Origin: Gracilimonas sp.
GTDB taxonomy: Bacteria; Bacteroidota; Rhodothermia; Balneolales; Balneolaceae
NCBI GenBank assembly: GCA_022450045.1
Contig: JAKURD010000013.1
Coordinates: 1 to 64,000 of the forward strand
Direction: 5' to 3'
Length of the DNA stretch: 64,000 nucleotides
Shown: positions 35,901 through 44,900 of the stretch, in pieces
How positions within the stretch are numbered: the first letter of the stretch is position 1
Layout: every line of letters starts with the position of its first letter
Position numbers and translations under genes: made by a program
The notes under the pieces: generated by a model
Told to the model about the DNA's origin: nothing
Database searches by the model: none
Seen by the model: only the letters and a program-made list of their open reading frames with translations

Positions 35901-38213
35901 AATCGCCGGGTTATATCGCATACAAATGTTGAATTGGTAACGGGTTCGTACGTTATTTTGGCGCCCGACAGTACGGTCATTAGTCTGTTCCCCGACCGGC
36001 GGATCATTGTAATGGGAACGAGGTTTCCATCCCTGAATAACGGCTCGGATGATATCGTGATCCGAAATGAACATGGCTCGCGTATCGACTCCCTCACCTA
36101 TTTTTCTGAATGGGGCGGAAATGAGATTTCTTTGGAAAGACGCGCTCCTTCTGCACCATCTTTTTACCGGGAAAATTGGGGGGATTCGCCTTCAAATGAA
36201 CTGGCAACTCCCGGGGCTGCCAATCAAATTCAACCCGATAACAGTCCGCCGGAGCTTAGCAATGCTTTCATAGCCGCCTCCGACTCTATTCGAATAACTT
36301 TTAATGAGCGCGTTGATTCTGCGTCAGCAAAAAATTCATCCAGCTATTCGATGGCCCCTGTGGTATCGATTGCTGAGATCGCTGAATTTTCCGGGAATGC
36401 ATTAACTGTTGTTTTAGGAACGTCATTAACTGATGGAGAAATGCACACCCTGACCATAGAAAATCAGGAAGATATCTTTGGTAATATTCGGGCTTCGCTT
36501 TCCACAGAACTTGAGTACACAGAATTCTATCCTGCTGAATTTGGAGATGTGATCGTAAATGAAATTCTCTACCGAAGGGAAAGTGCTGACTCAGAAGAAT
36601 TTGTTGAGTTGTACAATAAAACGGAGAAAAACTTCAATCTTAGCAACTGGACCTTATCCGATGCTGCGGGATCAACTACTATCCCGGAAGGCACTGAGAT
36701 CAGGAGCGGTGAATACCTGGTACTTACCGGTCTGAAGGCCTTTGCCAATGAGATTCAGTACGGAGTTTACCTTTCCGGATTTCCTTCCCTGAATGATGAT
36801 GAAGATGCGGTTGTGATTCGAAATGAAGATGGGATCATGATCGATAGTTTATTTTACAGCAACACATGGGGAGGCAATGAACCGGGGGTTTCTCTGGAGC
36901 GCAAAGATCCTGAATCAGCTTCTAACGATGCATCGAACTGGGCGAGCAATGAAGGAAACGGGACCAGTGCCGGAGACCAAAGCACTACTTTTGAGCCCGA
37001 TGCAACTCCCCCTCAGATCTTATTCTCCAGACTACAGTTTGACGGGACCATTTTTGTGGCCTTCACGGAATTTGTGAACATCAACAATGCCTCAGCTTTT
37101 GTGAATGAGCAACCTGCTTCCATTAACAACTATAGCGAGACGGACGGAAATATTGTGATCCTGGAAAACCCTGTTTCAGGATCAGTTTCCTCCGCAGCAA
37201 AAGCCAAAGAAAAGGCAAGCGAACCGCTTAACCTGACCTTTACCAACATCACCGATGTTCGTGGAAATGCCAGTCAGGAACTGGCTGTTGAAATTTCGCA
37301 GCCCATCAGCCCTGGTACGGTGGTGATCAATGAGATCTTATACAACCCTTTGGCCAATTCGGATGACAATCTTCCCGACCAAACAGAGTATATTGAACTT
37401 TTTAACCCATCAGATTATGCCGTTTCTCTGGAGGGATTCTTTCTTCACGATGAGCCTGATGAAGATGGAGAAGTTCAGTCTTTGTTTCCGGTTTCTTCAC
37501 AATATAAATGGATTCCGGCAGGAGCATACGTCGTAGTTTATGCCGAGGATGGGGCCACAAATTTCAGTGAAAGTCAGCTTGCCGAATATTTTGAACTGGA
37601 GAATGAAAGCGATCAGTTCAAGGCCCGAATTGACCGCACAAGCCTGAGCCTCTCTAATTCTGATGACGCTATTTACCTGGCCGACAGTGCCGGGACTACC
37701 ATTGATTCCGTATTCTATGATGAAAGCTGGCAAAATCCCAATCTCTTTGATACAGATGGGGTTGCGCTTGAACGCATAGACCCGGAAGGGCCCAGCAATG
37801 ATCCGTCAAACTGGAGCTCAAGTACGCGTGTAAACGGGGGGACGCCCGGAGAACAAAATTCTATTTTCCAGGAATCCGGATCAGTGTTAGAAAATACGGG
37901 GATCACCTTTACACCGAATCCTTTTTCTCCTGATGACGATGGCTTTGAAGACAACCTGTTTATTAACTACAAACTGGATGAATCGGATTATCTGCTGCGG
38001 GTACGCATTTTTGACCGTTACGGAAGGGAAGTCCGTGAACTGGCTGATGGGGTACAGGCCGGTTTCGAAGGCTCACTGATCTGGAACGGGCGTACTGATG
38101 ATAATCGAAACAATCGTGTGGGCATTTATATCGTGCTTTTTGAGGCTTACAATAGTGCCAATGGCAAGAATGTAACCTTTAAAGAGACGGTAGTTTTGGC
38201 AAGGAAATTTTAA
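32967..38213 (+). CDS. secreted multi-domain protein with five lamin-tail domains
   Basis: 1748 residues. Signal peptide MKNLLLFILIVLPAFAAAQ. An N-terminal beta-sandwich (about 25-215) is followed by alternating SbsA-like Ig domains and lamin-tail domains beginning at about 315, 670, 934, 1190 and 1449, each with the motif PGD(I/V)(I/V)INEFM or similar, then AEYVELKN. The C-terminus (about 1648-1748: FTPNPFSPDDDGFEDN ... FDRYGREVREL ... WNGRTDDN ... GIYIVLFEA) is the FlgD-like/gliding-motility sorting module used for secretion and surface attachment. The first two lamin-tail blocks are almost identical at DNA level. Surface adhesin or nuclease-associated role is possible; function unknown. 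Confidence 0.85.
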   Translation: MKNLLLFILIVLPAFAAAQTVNFEDGFSDGDYTANPAWTGNTEDFEIFELNGNNVVRLSGPGASTSYLSTPSANTVGYWEFFVRIDGAAPSGSNKTEIFLMSDIQDLTGSVNGYAVRVGETGEDIFRVVRYDSGSESSTIVSDTTVVQSSSSYRVKVARDSSGNWAIEVGEGYAGQLKTSGNTGTDNTYTTTSYFGFKVDYTSSRIDDFYFDFKIDIPPLKIASISPVSDTEVDITFSREIDFGTTDVSDFTLDPGSINPQSTGQQSAKVARLTFSNPFSGGEYELTINDIGDAANETTLADTSISFVIFDDYQPGDIIINEFMKDPPSGTAEYVELKNISDRYLNLRDWKIGDNNTFETITGSDFAILPDSFAVVSANTLALSNFYGNANYVQASLPALNNAGAEQVRIRDKSDITQDSLEYNSNWGGVDVAIERRDPTVSSTFIENWADSPADNFGTPGFTNQIAEDIKAPEISKLLIQNSQTIILVASERLENTSAETVGNYVLSQNPESGTTPPAIPTIAAATQIAADSVELSLDSSLEEYDGSWILTADNLTDIFGNASDEQAEFTFSNPFTISEVTMPSDSEILILFKEKVNFSSVAAEDFTVNEVVLGGSSTITQPGADQILIDLPSALSSGPNLIAVSNIQSVTGWNIPQNTQFEFFVFNDYQPGDIIINEFMKDPPTGTAEYVELKNISGRYLNLRDWEIGDNSSITSINGADFVILPDSFAVISADTVTLNLFYGEANYIQASLPALNNAGDQIRLFDDSGVLADSLEYNSDWGGEDVAIERRDANVSSTFRENWGDSPADNFGTPGFTNQIQSDTTPPEITSLSVLNDSTFQVIFSERIQPGPAGDKANYSLSKPDGLPSAPPSLESAEFLAPDTVILSYPNALPRQEQGSEYGLTIEGQSDIFGNIAPTLEDSFFLIDITQADPGDVVINEFMYDPGTEFSEFIELHNPTDRNFDLQGWTFNDNTGNRRVISHTNVELVTGSYVILAPDSTVISLFPDRRIIVMGTRFPSLNNGSDDIVIRNEHGSRIDSLTYFSEWGGNEISLERRAPSAPSFYRENWGDSPSNELATPGAANQIQPDNSPPELSNAFIAASDSIRITFNERVDSASAKNSSSYSMAPVVSIAEIAEFSGNALTVVLGTSLTDGEMHTLTIENQEDIFGNIRASLSTELEYTEFYPAEFGDVIVNEILYRRESADSEEFVELYNKTEKNFNLSNWTLSDAAGSTTIPEGTEIRSGEYLVLTGLKAFANEIQYGVYLSGFPSLNDDEDAVVIRNEDGIMIDSLFYSNTWGGNEPGVSLERKDPESASNDASNWASNEGNGTSAGDQSTTFEPDATPPQILFSRLQFDGTIFVAFTEFVNINNASAFVNEQPASINNYSETDGNIVILENPVSGSVSSAAKAKEKASEPLNLTFTNITDVRGNASQELAVEISQPISPGTVVINEILYNPLANSDDNLPDQTEYIELFNPSDYAVSLEGFFLHDEPDEDGEVQSLFPVSSQYKWIPAGAYVVVYAEDGATNFSESQLAEYFELENESDQFKARIDRTSLSLSNSDDAIYLADSAGTTIDSVFYDESWQNPNLFDTDGVALERIDPEGPSNDPSNWSSSTRVNGGTPGEQNSIFQESGSVLENTGITFTPNPFSPDDDGFEDNLFINYKLDESDYLLRVRIFDRYGREVRELADGVQAGFEGSLIWNGRTDDNRNNRVGIYIVLFEAYNSANGKNVTFKETVVLARKF

Positions 38214-38277
38214 ATGTTGAATTTTGAATGTTAAATGGATCGAGCCATCTAACATTCAAAATTTATAATTCAACATT
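38213..38277. repeat. convergent-gene palindrome built of short words
   Basis: Left arm (38213-38238, AATGTTGAATTTTGAATG..) pairs with the right arm (38245-38277, CATTCAAAATTTATAATTC..). Its right arm runs into the 3' end of the TonB-dependent receptor gene. Confidence 0.7.
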
Positions 38278-40353
38278 GAGTTTAACTCCTCCGAACCAGT
38301 TTCTTGGCGCTGCGGGTTGATAGTATCGGCCGCCAAAGGCATTCAGGTCATTCCCGAGGCTGTATTTTTCATCCAGCAGGTTATCAATTCCGGCAAAAAT
38401 GTCAGCCGATACCCCTTCTTTGATTTGATGTTTGATCCCTGCTTTTAACTGAACCAAATGATAAGCATCGGAATAGACCGTGTTGGCATCATTCAGCGGA
38501 ATCTCATCCGTGAAGTTGTAGGATAATGAGCTGTAAAACCCTGCCTTTGTTTTAGTATTCAACGTAGAAACCAGGATATGAGGCGCTACTCCCGTCAGTT
38601 TATTTCCTGAGAAATCTTCCCCCTCCTTTTGGTAATCCTTGAACTCGAAATCATGATAGGTGTATGAAACGCCCCAATCTAATTCCTGTAAAAATGCACT
38701 GCTGTTTCGAATTACGGCCCAGTTTAATGCGGCTTCGAGTCCATATTGATCCGTGCTTCCGGTGTTTTCAAAAATGACGGTGGAATTTCTATCGGAGGGC
38801 TGCTGCACAATGGTCTCATCCAGCTTAAAAAAGAAAGTGGTGATATCATACGTAATGCGGGGCCCGATCAGTGTTCCCCGCGCTCCAACTTCATAATTCA
38901 CTCCCTGCTCTGCTTCCAGATCCAGGGCAATACTCCCTTCATTGGTCCTAAACTCTTCGATGGTGGGTGGCGAAAATCCATAGCTCACGCTCCCATGCAA
39001 TGATAAGGCCGGCGAGAATTTCTTCAGAAGCCCTACCCGAGGTATGATCTCAGGATCAAAGGTTTTCTCAGCCAAACCGGGTACATCACCTTGTAAATTT
39101 GTAACCAGGCGGTTCAGGCTATATTCCAGACGGTTGTAACTCAACCCTGCTGTCACATAAAATTCGTTGGGGAGATCGATCTCGGTATTCAAAAATATCA
39201 GAGAGGAACGGATCTTGATCTCATCATCAAAGTTAAGAGCCCCCACCTCGCTGCTGTCGTTCTCAAAATTTCGTGCTGCATAATTTGCAGACTGAAGCTC
39301 ACCTCCCACAGTAAATCGTGTTCTAACTTCCCCTATATCCGTATCAAAATAAAACCGCGTTCTGCCTCCTCCCGATTTCCGGCTGTCCTTTTTGTAATCC
39401 AGGTTGAAAGGATTCTCGAATGCACTGAAGGTTCCATACAATGTGGTCAGGTTAGAAATGTTCTCCGATATCTGAGCGTCATGGCTGATCCCCGCCAAAA
39501 AAGCCTGTTGGTCGATGCTCGCATTTGCTTCCACACTGCCAAGCGCAAATGGATTTCCCTGCCGGGCCTGTGTTGGATCCTGAGTAAACTGCTCTTCCGT
39601 CAGCGGGCCCGGAATCCCGTAATTCAGATCGGAGTATAGGAAACTTGTTTTGATGATCTGACTGTCATTCAGCTGAAATCGCCCGGAAAGCTCGGCGGTC
39701 TCGCGGTTGAAAAAGGACTGCTCCCGGTATCCATCCGACTGCTGATTTGCATAGTTGAACCTGAAATTACCATCCTCGAACTGAGATTGTGCAAAAGCGG
39801 TATATCGAAGTAACCCGTAAGAACCAAACATGTGACCTGCACCAGCTTCATTTTCACTCGATTGCCGGCTTTCCAACAACAAAGCTCCGCCATTTCCCGC
39901 TCCGTAAATACTACCTGCAGGCCCCTTGATAACCTCTACTTCCTGCATATTGATCACATCCAGCAGATTCAACGGCGTACTTCCTGAAGGTTCCGTAAAT
40001 GGGATGTCGTTCCAGTAGATCTTCACATTCCTAACCCCAAAAGGAGAGCGAAGTGAACTTCCGCGAATGGCCACCCGATAACTTCCGGGAGCACGTTGCT
40101 CAATTCGAACTCCCGGCACGGTATTCAGACCATACAACAAAGAGCCTTCATCGAAGCCGGTAATACGCTCAGGATCAATATTGGCAATGGCTCCCGGCGA
40201 TTCCATCACGCTGCGGTTGCCTTCGTAACCAACCACCACAACTTCTCCCAGATCACCTTTGAGGGTATCGGGTTCCTGTGCCAAAAGAAAAAATTGAGGT
40301 ATAAAGACGATTAAAAAGAGTGCTGATATTTTGTTCATAGAAACAAAGTACAA
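38263..40353 (-). CDS. TonB-dependent outer-membrane receptor
   Basis: About 691-696 residues; the ATG at 40338 (MNKISALFLIVFIPQFFLLAQ) gives the best signal peptide. A TonB-box-like GEVVVVGY follows at about 32, the plug domain spans about 45-155 (VMESPGAIANIDPERI, VAIRGSSLRSPFGVRNVKIYWNDIPFTEPSG, VEVIKGPAGSIYGAGNGGALLLES), and the barrel ends with an aromatic-terminated last strand (NWFGGVKLNVEL). The sequence is closest to FecA/iron-siderophore-type receptors, but the ligand cannot be named. No neighbouring uptake genes. Confidence 0.9.
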   Translation of the reverse strand: MYFVSMNKISALFLIVFIPQFFLLAQEPDTLKGDLGEVVVVGYEGNRSVMESPGAIANIDPERITGFDEGSLLYGLNTVPGVRIEQRAPGSYRVAIRGSSLRSPFGVRNVKIYWNDIPFTEPSGSTPLNLLDVINMQEVEVIKGPAGSIYGAGNGGALLLESRQSSENEAGAGHMFGSYGLLRYTAFAQSQFEDGNFRFNYANQQSDGYREQSFFNRETAELSGRFQLNDSQIIKTSFLYSDLNYGIPGPLTEEQFTQDPTQARQGNPFALGSVEANASIDQQAFLAGISHDAQISENISNLTTLYGTFSAFENPFNLDYKKDSRKSGGGRTRFYFDTDIGEVRTRFTVGGELQSANYAARNFENDSSEVGALNFDDEIKIRSSLIFLNTEIDLPNEFYVTAGLSYNRLEYSLNRLVTNLQGDVPGLAEKTFDPEIIPRVGLLKKFSPALSLHGSVSYGFSPPTIEEFRTNEGSIALDLEAEQGVNYEVGARGTLIGPRITYDITTFFFKLDETIVQQPSDRNSTVIFENTGSTDQYGLEAALNWAVIRNSSAFLQELDWGVSYTYHDFEFKDYQKEGEDFSGNKLTGVAPHILVSTLNTKTKAGFYSSLSYNFTDEIPLNDANTVYSDAYHLVQLKAGIKHQIKEGVSADIFAGIDNLLDEKYSLGNDLNAFGGRYYQPAAPRNWFGGVKLNVEL

Positions 40354-40439
40354 AGGCTTGAATTAAGTTTTAAGAATTGAATACCTTCCATTAACAAATA
40401 ATTCCATAAACCAAAGTATTGTTCCGATTAAAAATCCGC

Positions 40440-40560
40440 TAAAGTCATTCCGCGGCGAATGCCCGGAATCTTGATGTATATCAGGTTTCAGCCGTTGATA
40501 ACTATAATCCATTTAGATCCCTGCCTCCGCAGGAATGACCTGGCTTTTTTGATTGATTTA
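40440..40560 (-). repeat. diverged R2-core repeat without terminal repeats
   Basis: On the plus strand GTCATTCCGCGGCGAATGCC (40444-40463) followed by ATATCAGGTTTC and, later, TTTAGATCCCTGCCTC..GGAATGACC: the reverse of the R2 interior, as at 22999. It lies between the receptor gene and murI. Confidence 0.6.
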
Positions 40561-40590
40561 CTTTGATTTCTTGAACTCTAAACCATCGCT

Positions 40591-41400
40591 TTGCAAGATC
40601 TGAAAAACGCACCCATTGGTATTTTTGATTCCGGTATTGGCGGACTTACCGTTGCCAAGGCCGTGATCGATGCCCTTCCTAATGAAGACATCATCTATTT
40701 CGGGGATACCGCCCGGGTTCCCTACGGCATCAAATCAGAAGAAACCGTCCGGGCCTATGCGCTTCAGATCACTGATTTTTTATTGAAGCGCGGGGTTAAA
40801 ATGATCCTGATCGCCTGTAATACGGTATCAGCTTCGGCAAAGGAAGAGATCATTCAGGCTGCCGGAGAAGTGCCTGTACTGGATGTGATCACAGCCGGAA
40901 CCAATAATGCAGTTTCCCTCCCGGATCATAAAAATATTGGGGTGATCGGTACGCTGGGAACCGTCAATTCCCGGGCCTACGTGGAAGCCATTCATGCTCA
41001 TGATCCCACCATAAACGTACAACAGGAGGCATGTCCGTTGTTGGTGCCGCTGGCAGAGGAAGGCTGGATAGAGAATGAGGTGGCTCAAAAAACCCTGCAT
41101 TATTACCTGGATGCGTTCGATGACAGTGATATCCAATCCCTGATCCTCGGATGTACCCATTACCCGCTTTTTAAAGATGTGATCCCCAGGATCCTCAAGA
41201 ACGGCAATATCGAGATCATTGATTCGGCAGAATCCATTGCGGAATCTGCTAAAGCTAAATTGGCAGAACTCGATCTCTTGAATATCTCCGGTGGAGATTT
41301 CCAGTGTTTTGTAAGTGACCGCCCGCAGCGTTTTCACGAACTGGCTGAGCGGTTTTTGGGAAAGCGATTGAGCGGAGTTGAGGTGATGGCGTTGGATTGA
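40591..41400 (+). CDS. murI: glutamate racemase
   Basis: 269 residues, TTG start. IGIFDSGIGGLTV at the N-terminus, the two catalytic cysteines in ACNTVSAS (about 75) and GCTHYPLF (about 187), and FGDTARVPYG near 38. It supplies D-glutamate for peptidoglycan. Transcribed alone, opposite to the receptor gene. Confidence 0.94.
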   Translation: MQDLKNAPIGIFDSGIGGLTVAKAVIDALPNEDIIYFGDTARVPYGIKSEETVRAYALQITDFLLKRGVKMILIACNTVSASAKEEIIQAAGEVPVLDVITAGTNNAVSLPDHKNIGVIGTLGTVNSRAYVEAIHAHDPTINVQQEACPLLVPLAEEGWIENEVAQKTLHYYLDAFDDSDIQSLILGCTHYPLFKDVIPRILKNGNIEIIDSAESIAESAKAKLAELDLLNISGGDFQCFVSDRPQRFHELAERFLGKRLSGVEVMALD

Positions 41401-41805
41401 GGAGGAGTAGCTGTCAGCTTTCAGACTTCAGCTATCAGCTGTTCTATTCACACATCGGTCGTTCGGTCCATCGGTTATTCGCATTTTTCTCTCCTCTCCA
41501 GAGGGAATAAATTCTTTCGCTTTTGTAAAAGACGACTTTTTGCCTCTTTGCCTCGTTCCCAACGCCCTAAGCCTGTGTGAAAAGTATTATGCTAAAAAAG
41601 CAGGGCTAAGTTTATCGGGGAAAACAGTTTACTTTAGTAAACCCTCCAAATTAATAAATCCATTCACAAGTATTGAGTTTTCACACAGGCTGCCTTCGCG
41701 GGTAATGCTTGTCGGCACCTCCCGGTCTCACTTAAGCCATGCCGGATTGAAATTGCCGATTTATTTTCTACATTTGCCGCTCAACTTTCACCTATTTTTA
41801 TTGCC
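41401..41805. other. 405-bp intergenic region with word-palindrome and a small inverted-repeat element
   Basis: 41409-41441 has AGCTGTCAGCTTTCAG / CTTCAGCTATCAGCTG, a short-word palindrome just past murI. 41571-41690 is the inverted-repeat element described separately. Remaining DNA has no coding signal; an open frame across 41540-41809 is made of repeat sequence and is rejected. Confidence 0.6.
41571..41690 (+). repeat. small inverted-repeat element R3 (120 bp)
   Basis: Perfect 13-bp ends GCCTGTGTGAAAA and TTTTCACACAGGC. The left 80 bp recur at 26853-26935 with about 90% identity (AAGTATTRTGCTAAAAAAGC, GGGCTAAGTTTAT), where the right end is missing. Confidence 0.75.
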
Positions 41806-42282
41806 ATGAAAACCTTTCTCTTCATTCTTGGATTGGCCGTTTCCATTTTATCGCTTTCTGAAGCCCCCGCCTCTATAGATGAAATTCCTTTCGATATCAA
41901 CGACTATACCTGGCTGGTCGGCTCTTGGGAAGGCAACGGGTTTGGCAGAATCTCTCACGAAACCTGGGAAAAACCGATCAATAGCACCATGATGGGTATG
42001 TACCGGCATATCAATGCAAAAGATGAATTGGTATTCTATGAGTTTTTACTATTGGATGAGACCGGATTGCGCCTCAAACATTTCAATCCTGACCTCACCG
42101 GATGGGAAGAAAAAGATGACATAATCAGCTTCAAAATGATCCGTTCTTCAAAAGACAACATTGAGATGGAAGGCCTGACCTATGAACGGATATCAGATTC
42201 TGAGATTGAGATCCGGTTGGTGATGGATGATGGGAGTGAATCACATACTGAAATATTCAGGATGAAGAAGGTCAATCCTTAA
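41806..42282 (+). CDS. secreted DUF6265 family protein
   Basis: 158 residues with a signal peptide (about 1-20). The body has WLVGSWEGNGFGRISHETWEKPINSTMMGMYRHI, FYEFLLLDETGLRLKHFNPDLTGWEEKDD, typical of DUF6265, a lipocalin-like beta-barrel family of unknown function that is common in this group. Monocistronic; its end lies 13 bp from the convergent mscL gene. Confidence 0.78.
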   Translation: MKTFLFILGLAVSILSLSEAPASIDEIPFDINDYTWLVGSWEGNGFGRISHETWEKPINSTMMGMYRHINAKDELVFYEFLLLDETGLRLKHFNPDLTGWEEKDDIISFKMIRSSKDNIEMEGLTYERISDSEIEIRLVMDDGSESHTEIFRMKKVNP

Positions 42283-42295
42283 AATTTGTTACCTG

Positions 42296-42709
42296 CTACT
42301 TCTTCAGCAAATCCCTGATCTCAGTCAACAGCACTTCCTCTTTACTTGGTTGAGCCGGTGCAGGCTCAGGCTTTGCTTCTTCCTTTTTCATAAAGTCATT
42401 ATAGCCCCTTACCACTATAAAAATAGCTGCGGATACAATTACAAAAGTGAGGATGGTATTGATGAAGGCTCCATAATTGATGGTAATGGCTTCCAGGGTA
42501 CCATCGGCTAAGGTACGCTCGGCGATCTGAAATTTGAGTTCAGCAAAATCAACCCCGGCAATAAGATATCCCACCGGCGGCATGATGATATCATTTACAA
42601 AAGATTTGACGATAGCTCCAAAGTAGGTAGCCATGATCAAGCCTACGGCCAGTTCTATGACATTGCCGCGGGAAACAAATTCTTTAAATTCTTTAATGAG
42701 ACCTTTCAT
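42296..42709 (-). CDS. mscL: large-conductance mechanosensitive channel
   Basis: 137 residues from the ATG at 42709. N-terminal amphipathic helix and pore helix MKGLIKEFKEFVSRGNVIELAVGLIMATYFGAIVKSFVNDIIMP, second membrane helix TILTFVIVSAAIFIVVRGYNDF, and a C-terminal helix after a Pro/Ala-rich linker. It opens on hypo-osmotic shock to release solutes. The open frame continues 41 codons upstream but that part is not MscL-like. Confidence 0.94.
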   Translation of the reverse strand: MKGLIKEFKEFVSRGNVIELAVGLIMATYFGAIVKSFVNDIIMPPVGYLIAGVDFAELKFQIAERTLADGTLEAITINYGAFINTILTFVIVSAAIFIVVRGYNDFMKKEEAKPEPAPAQPSKEEVLLTEIRDLLKK

Positions 42710-43129
42710 ATATGTTTTATTTTTTTGATTTGATTTGGGTGAATATGAGGATTGATTTAATTGAGAACAAATTAAGAACTTACTCTGTCCTTGGCTACCT
42801 GGTTCATTTTGCCTTGATGCAAAACGAACCAAAAGATCAAGGCTGAGAAAAAAGAGCTAAAGCTGATTCCATTCCGCTAAAATAAATCAATGCTCCATCT
42901 CTGTATGAGATCGACCAATGTTTCTCAGCGGTATGATTTATTTCTTTACGCTTCATTCCATCATCTTCTTAACGCTCTTTTTTCTAAGGCCAACCTGAAC
43001 TTATTCCCATTCGTTATTCAGGATTCAATGTTGAATATTCGACATTCACTTTAATTAGCCTCTTTACCTCATCTGCTTTATCTTTATAATGAATTTGATT
43101 CTCAATAATTAATCAGCCACACATACATT
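42710..43129. other. 420-bp intergenic region containing repeat R4 copy 2
   Basis: Besides R4 (42801-42991), 43026-43049 carries CAATGTTGAATATTCGACATT, a member of the AATATT/GATGTTC word family. The last 80 bp before 43130 should hold the promoter of the small thiamine-binding-like gene, not recognisable by eye. Confidence 0.5.
42801..42991 (+). repeat. structured interspersed repeat R4, copy 2
   Basis: Hairpin GGTTCATTTTGC / GCAAAACGAACC (42801-42830), then a second stem AAATAAATCA (42880-42889) with TGATTTATTT (42934-42943), ending TTTCTAAGGCC like copy 1. Relative to copy 1 the second stem changed on both sides (G-C pair to T-A pair), keeping the base pairing. Confidence 0.7.
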
Positions 43130-43375
43130 ATGAAAACCATTGCCCAGCTCACATACATTCCGTTATCCGAAGATGATCCAAGAGAAAAAGTTCAGGAATT
43201 GCTGGAGCACCTTGCCCAATATGATGTAGAAATTGAAGTGGGATATCTATCCACCACCATCATTGGAGCACCAAAAGTTGTTTTTGAAGTAATAGCCGAC
43301 CTGTACGACATCATGTCGATGGAAACCGAGAAGTTTCGTTTTCAGGTAGATCTTCTAAGCCCGACTAAGGAATAG
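43130..43375 (+). CDS. small thiamine-binding (YkoF/MTH1187-like) protein
   Basis: 81 residues with a ferredoxin-like beta-alpha-beta pattern: TIAQLTYIPLSEDDPREKVQELLEHLAQYDVEIEVGYLSTTIIGAPKVVFEVIADLYDIM. It is shorter than the typical 95-100 residues but the order of strands and the YLSTTI-x-G segment match the Thiamine_BP family. Role: binding of thiamine or its pyrimidine precursor, inferred. Convergent with phoH. Confidence 0.5.
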   Translation: MKTIAQLTYIPLSEDDPREKVQELLEHLAQYDVEIEVGYLSTTIIGAPKVVFEVIADLYDIMSMETEKFRFQVDLLSPTKE

Positions 43376-43430
43376 GTTTTAGTGGCGAGGTTTTAGGTGT
43401 TAGAAATATTTGAATCTAAAACCTAACACC

Positions 43431-44762
43431 TTACAAAAGTTTTGAAGCTAAATTCGCCAGGTCTGAGCGCTCTCCTTTCTCGAGGTTGATATGCGCATAC
43501 AGATCATGATTATGCATTCGGTCCACTAAATAACTGAGTCCGTTGCTCTGCGCATCCAGATACGGCGTATCGATCTGGAAAATATCTCCGGTGAACACGA
43601 TCTTGGTATTCTCACCTGCACGAGTGATGATGGTCTTCACTTCATGAGGGGTTAGGTTTTGGGCCTCATCAATAATAAAAATCACGTTAGAGAGGCTGCG
43701 CCCGCGAATGTACGCCAGCGGGACGATCCGGAGCTTATCCGTTTGCAGCATCTCATCAATTTTCTTAAAGGGCTTGCTGGTTTCCTTATACTGATTTTTG
43801 ATGAAACTCAGGTTATCCCACAACGGCTGCATGTATGGGTCGATTTTCTGGTTGGCATCGCCTGGTAAAAATCCGATATCCTTATTGCTTAACGGTACAA
43901 TAGGCCGTGCCAGATATACTTGTTTGAAATCACTACGCTGCTCCAGGGCACTTGCCAAAGCCAGTAAGGTTTTTCCGGTTCCCGCCGCCCCTGTTATGGA
44001 GGTACACAAAATGTTGGGATTTTGAAGCGCATGCAGCGCAAAGGTCTGCTCGGCATTTTTGGGTTGAATGCCATATGCATGCATCTTTTCCACCACCTCC
44101 ACCATCTTGCTCTTGGGATTAAGCCATCCAAGTGCCGAGGAACCGTGACTTTTCATAATGTAATAATGATTGCAGGTTGGCTTTTCCTCGCCCAGCTCTT
44201 TCGGATCAATTTCACCCTCTTCATAAAACTTACTTATGAGTGACGGGTCATCGACATCAAGCTCAGTCTTTCCCCGATATAACTGTTCAATATCTTTGAT
44301 CTGTATCGTTTCATAATCTTCCGCCTCCAGATTCAACGCCCTGGCCTTCAGCCGCAGATTGATATCCTTTGAAACCAGGATCACCCGCTGATTGGGGTTT
44401 TCTTCCTTGAGGTGAAGCGCTGCATTTATGATGCGATGGTCATTTTTGTCGGAGCCGTACACCTGCGTGGCATCCTGAGAGTTGGCTCCCTGAGTTATCA
44501 CCCGAAGCTTACCATGTGTACGCCCATTCATCGGGATCCAGTTCTGCAGCATATTGTCGTCTGAAATCCCGTCCAGGTACCGGATAAATTCCCGCGCATG
44601 CAGATTAATTACGTTGTTTCCTTTCTTAAAGGTATCCAGCTCTTCTAGAACGGTGATGGGAATGGCTACATCATTTTTTTCAAAGTTTCGAACGGCTTCA
44701 TAATCATAGAGCAGAACCGAGGTGTCGAGTACGAAGATCTTCTTCTCTTTCTTCTTGGGCAT
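43431..44762 (-). CDS. PhoH family protein with N-terminal PIN domain (PhoH2)
   Basis: 443 residues. PIN RNase domain (about 8-140: KIFVLDTSVLLYDYEAV with the first catalytic Asp, later Asp residues in DKNDHRII and VSKDINLRLKA), then a PhoH ATPase with Walker A GAAGTGKTLLA at about 256-266, IIDEAQNLTPHEVKTIITRAG and TGDIFQID. PhoH2 proteins are RNA helicase-ribonucleases. No toxin-antitoxin partner of the mycobacterial type lies upstream. Confidence 0.92.
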   Translation of the reverse strand: MPKKKEKKIFVLDTSVLLYDYEAVRNFEKNDVAIPITVLEELDTFKKGNNVINLHAREFIRYLDGISDDNMLQNWIPMNGRTHGKLRVITQGANSQDATQVYGSDKNDHRIINAALHLKEENPNQRVILVSKDINLRLKARALNLEAEDYETIQIKDIEQLYRGKTELDVDDPSLISKFYEEGEIDPKELGEEKPTCNHYYIMKSHGSSALGWLNPKSKMVEVVEKMHAYGIQPKNAEQTFALHALQNPNILCTSITGAAGTGKTLLALASALEQRSDFKQVYLARPIVPLSNKDIGFLPGDANQKIDPYMQPLWDNLSFIKNQYKETSKPFKKIDEMLQTDKLRIVPLAYIRGRSLSNVIFIIDEAQNLTPHEVKTIITRAGENTKIVFTGDIFQIDTPYLDAQSNGLSYLVDRMHNHDLYAHINLEKGERSDLANLASKLL

Positions 44763-44900
44763 AGAGGGGAGATTTGATTTGCGATATCTATTGTACCAGC
44801 CATAGTAGATGAATTGTGAACGGCTTGTGAAATAAAGCTAAAGCGTAAGTCATTTGCAATGGGCAATCGGGATTTAACGGAGAATTATTATAGTGAGGAA

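Noticed and set aside
35463..36074. 203-residue open frame on the minus strand inside the lamin-tail gene
   Set aside because: It is antisense to a strongly supported coding region, has no family features and no ribosome-binding site; its length follows from the base composition of the sense gene.
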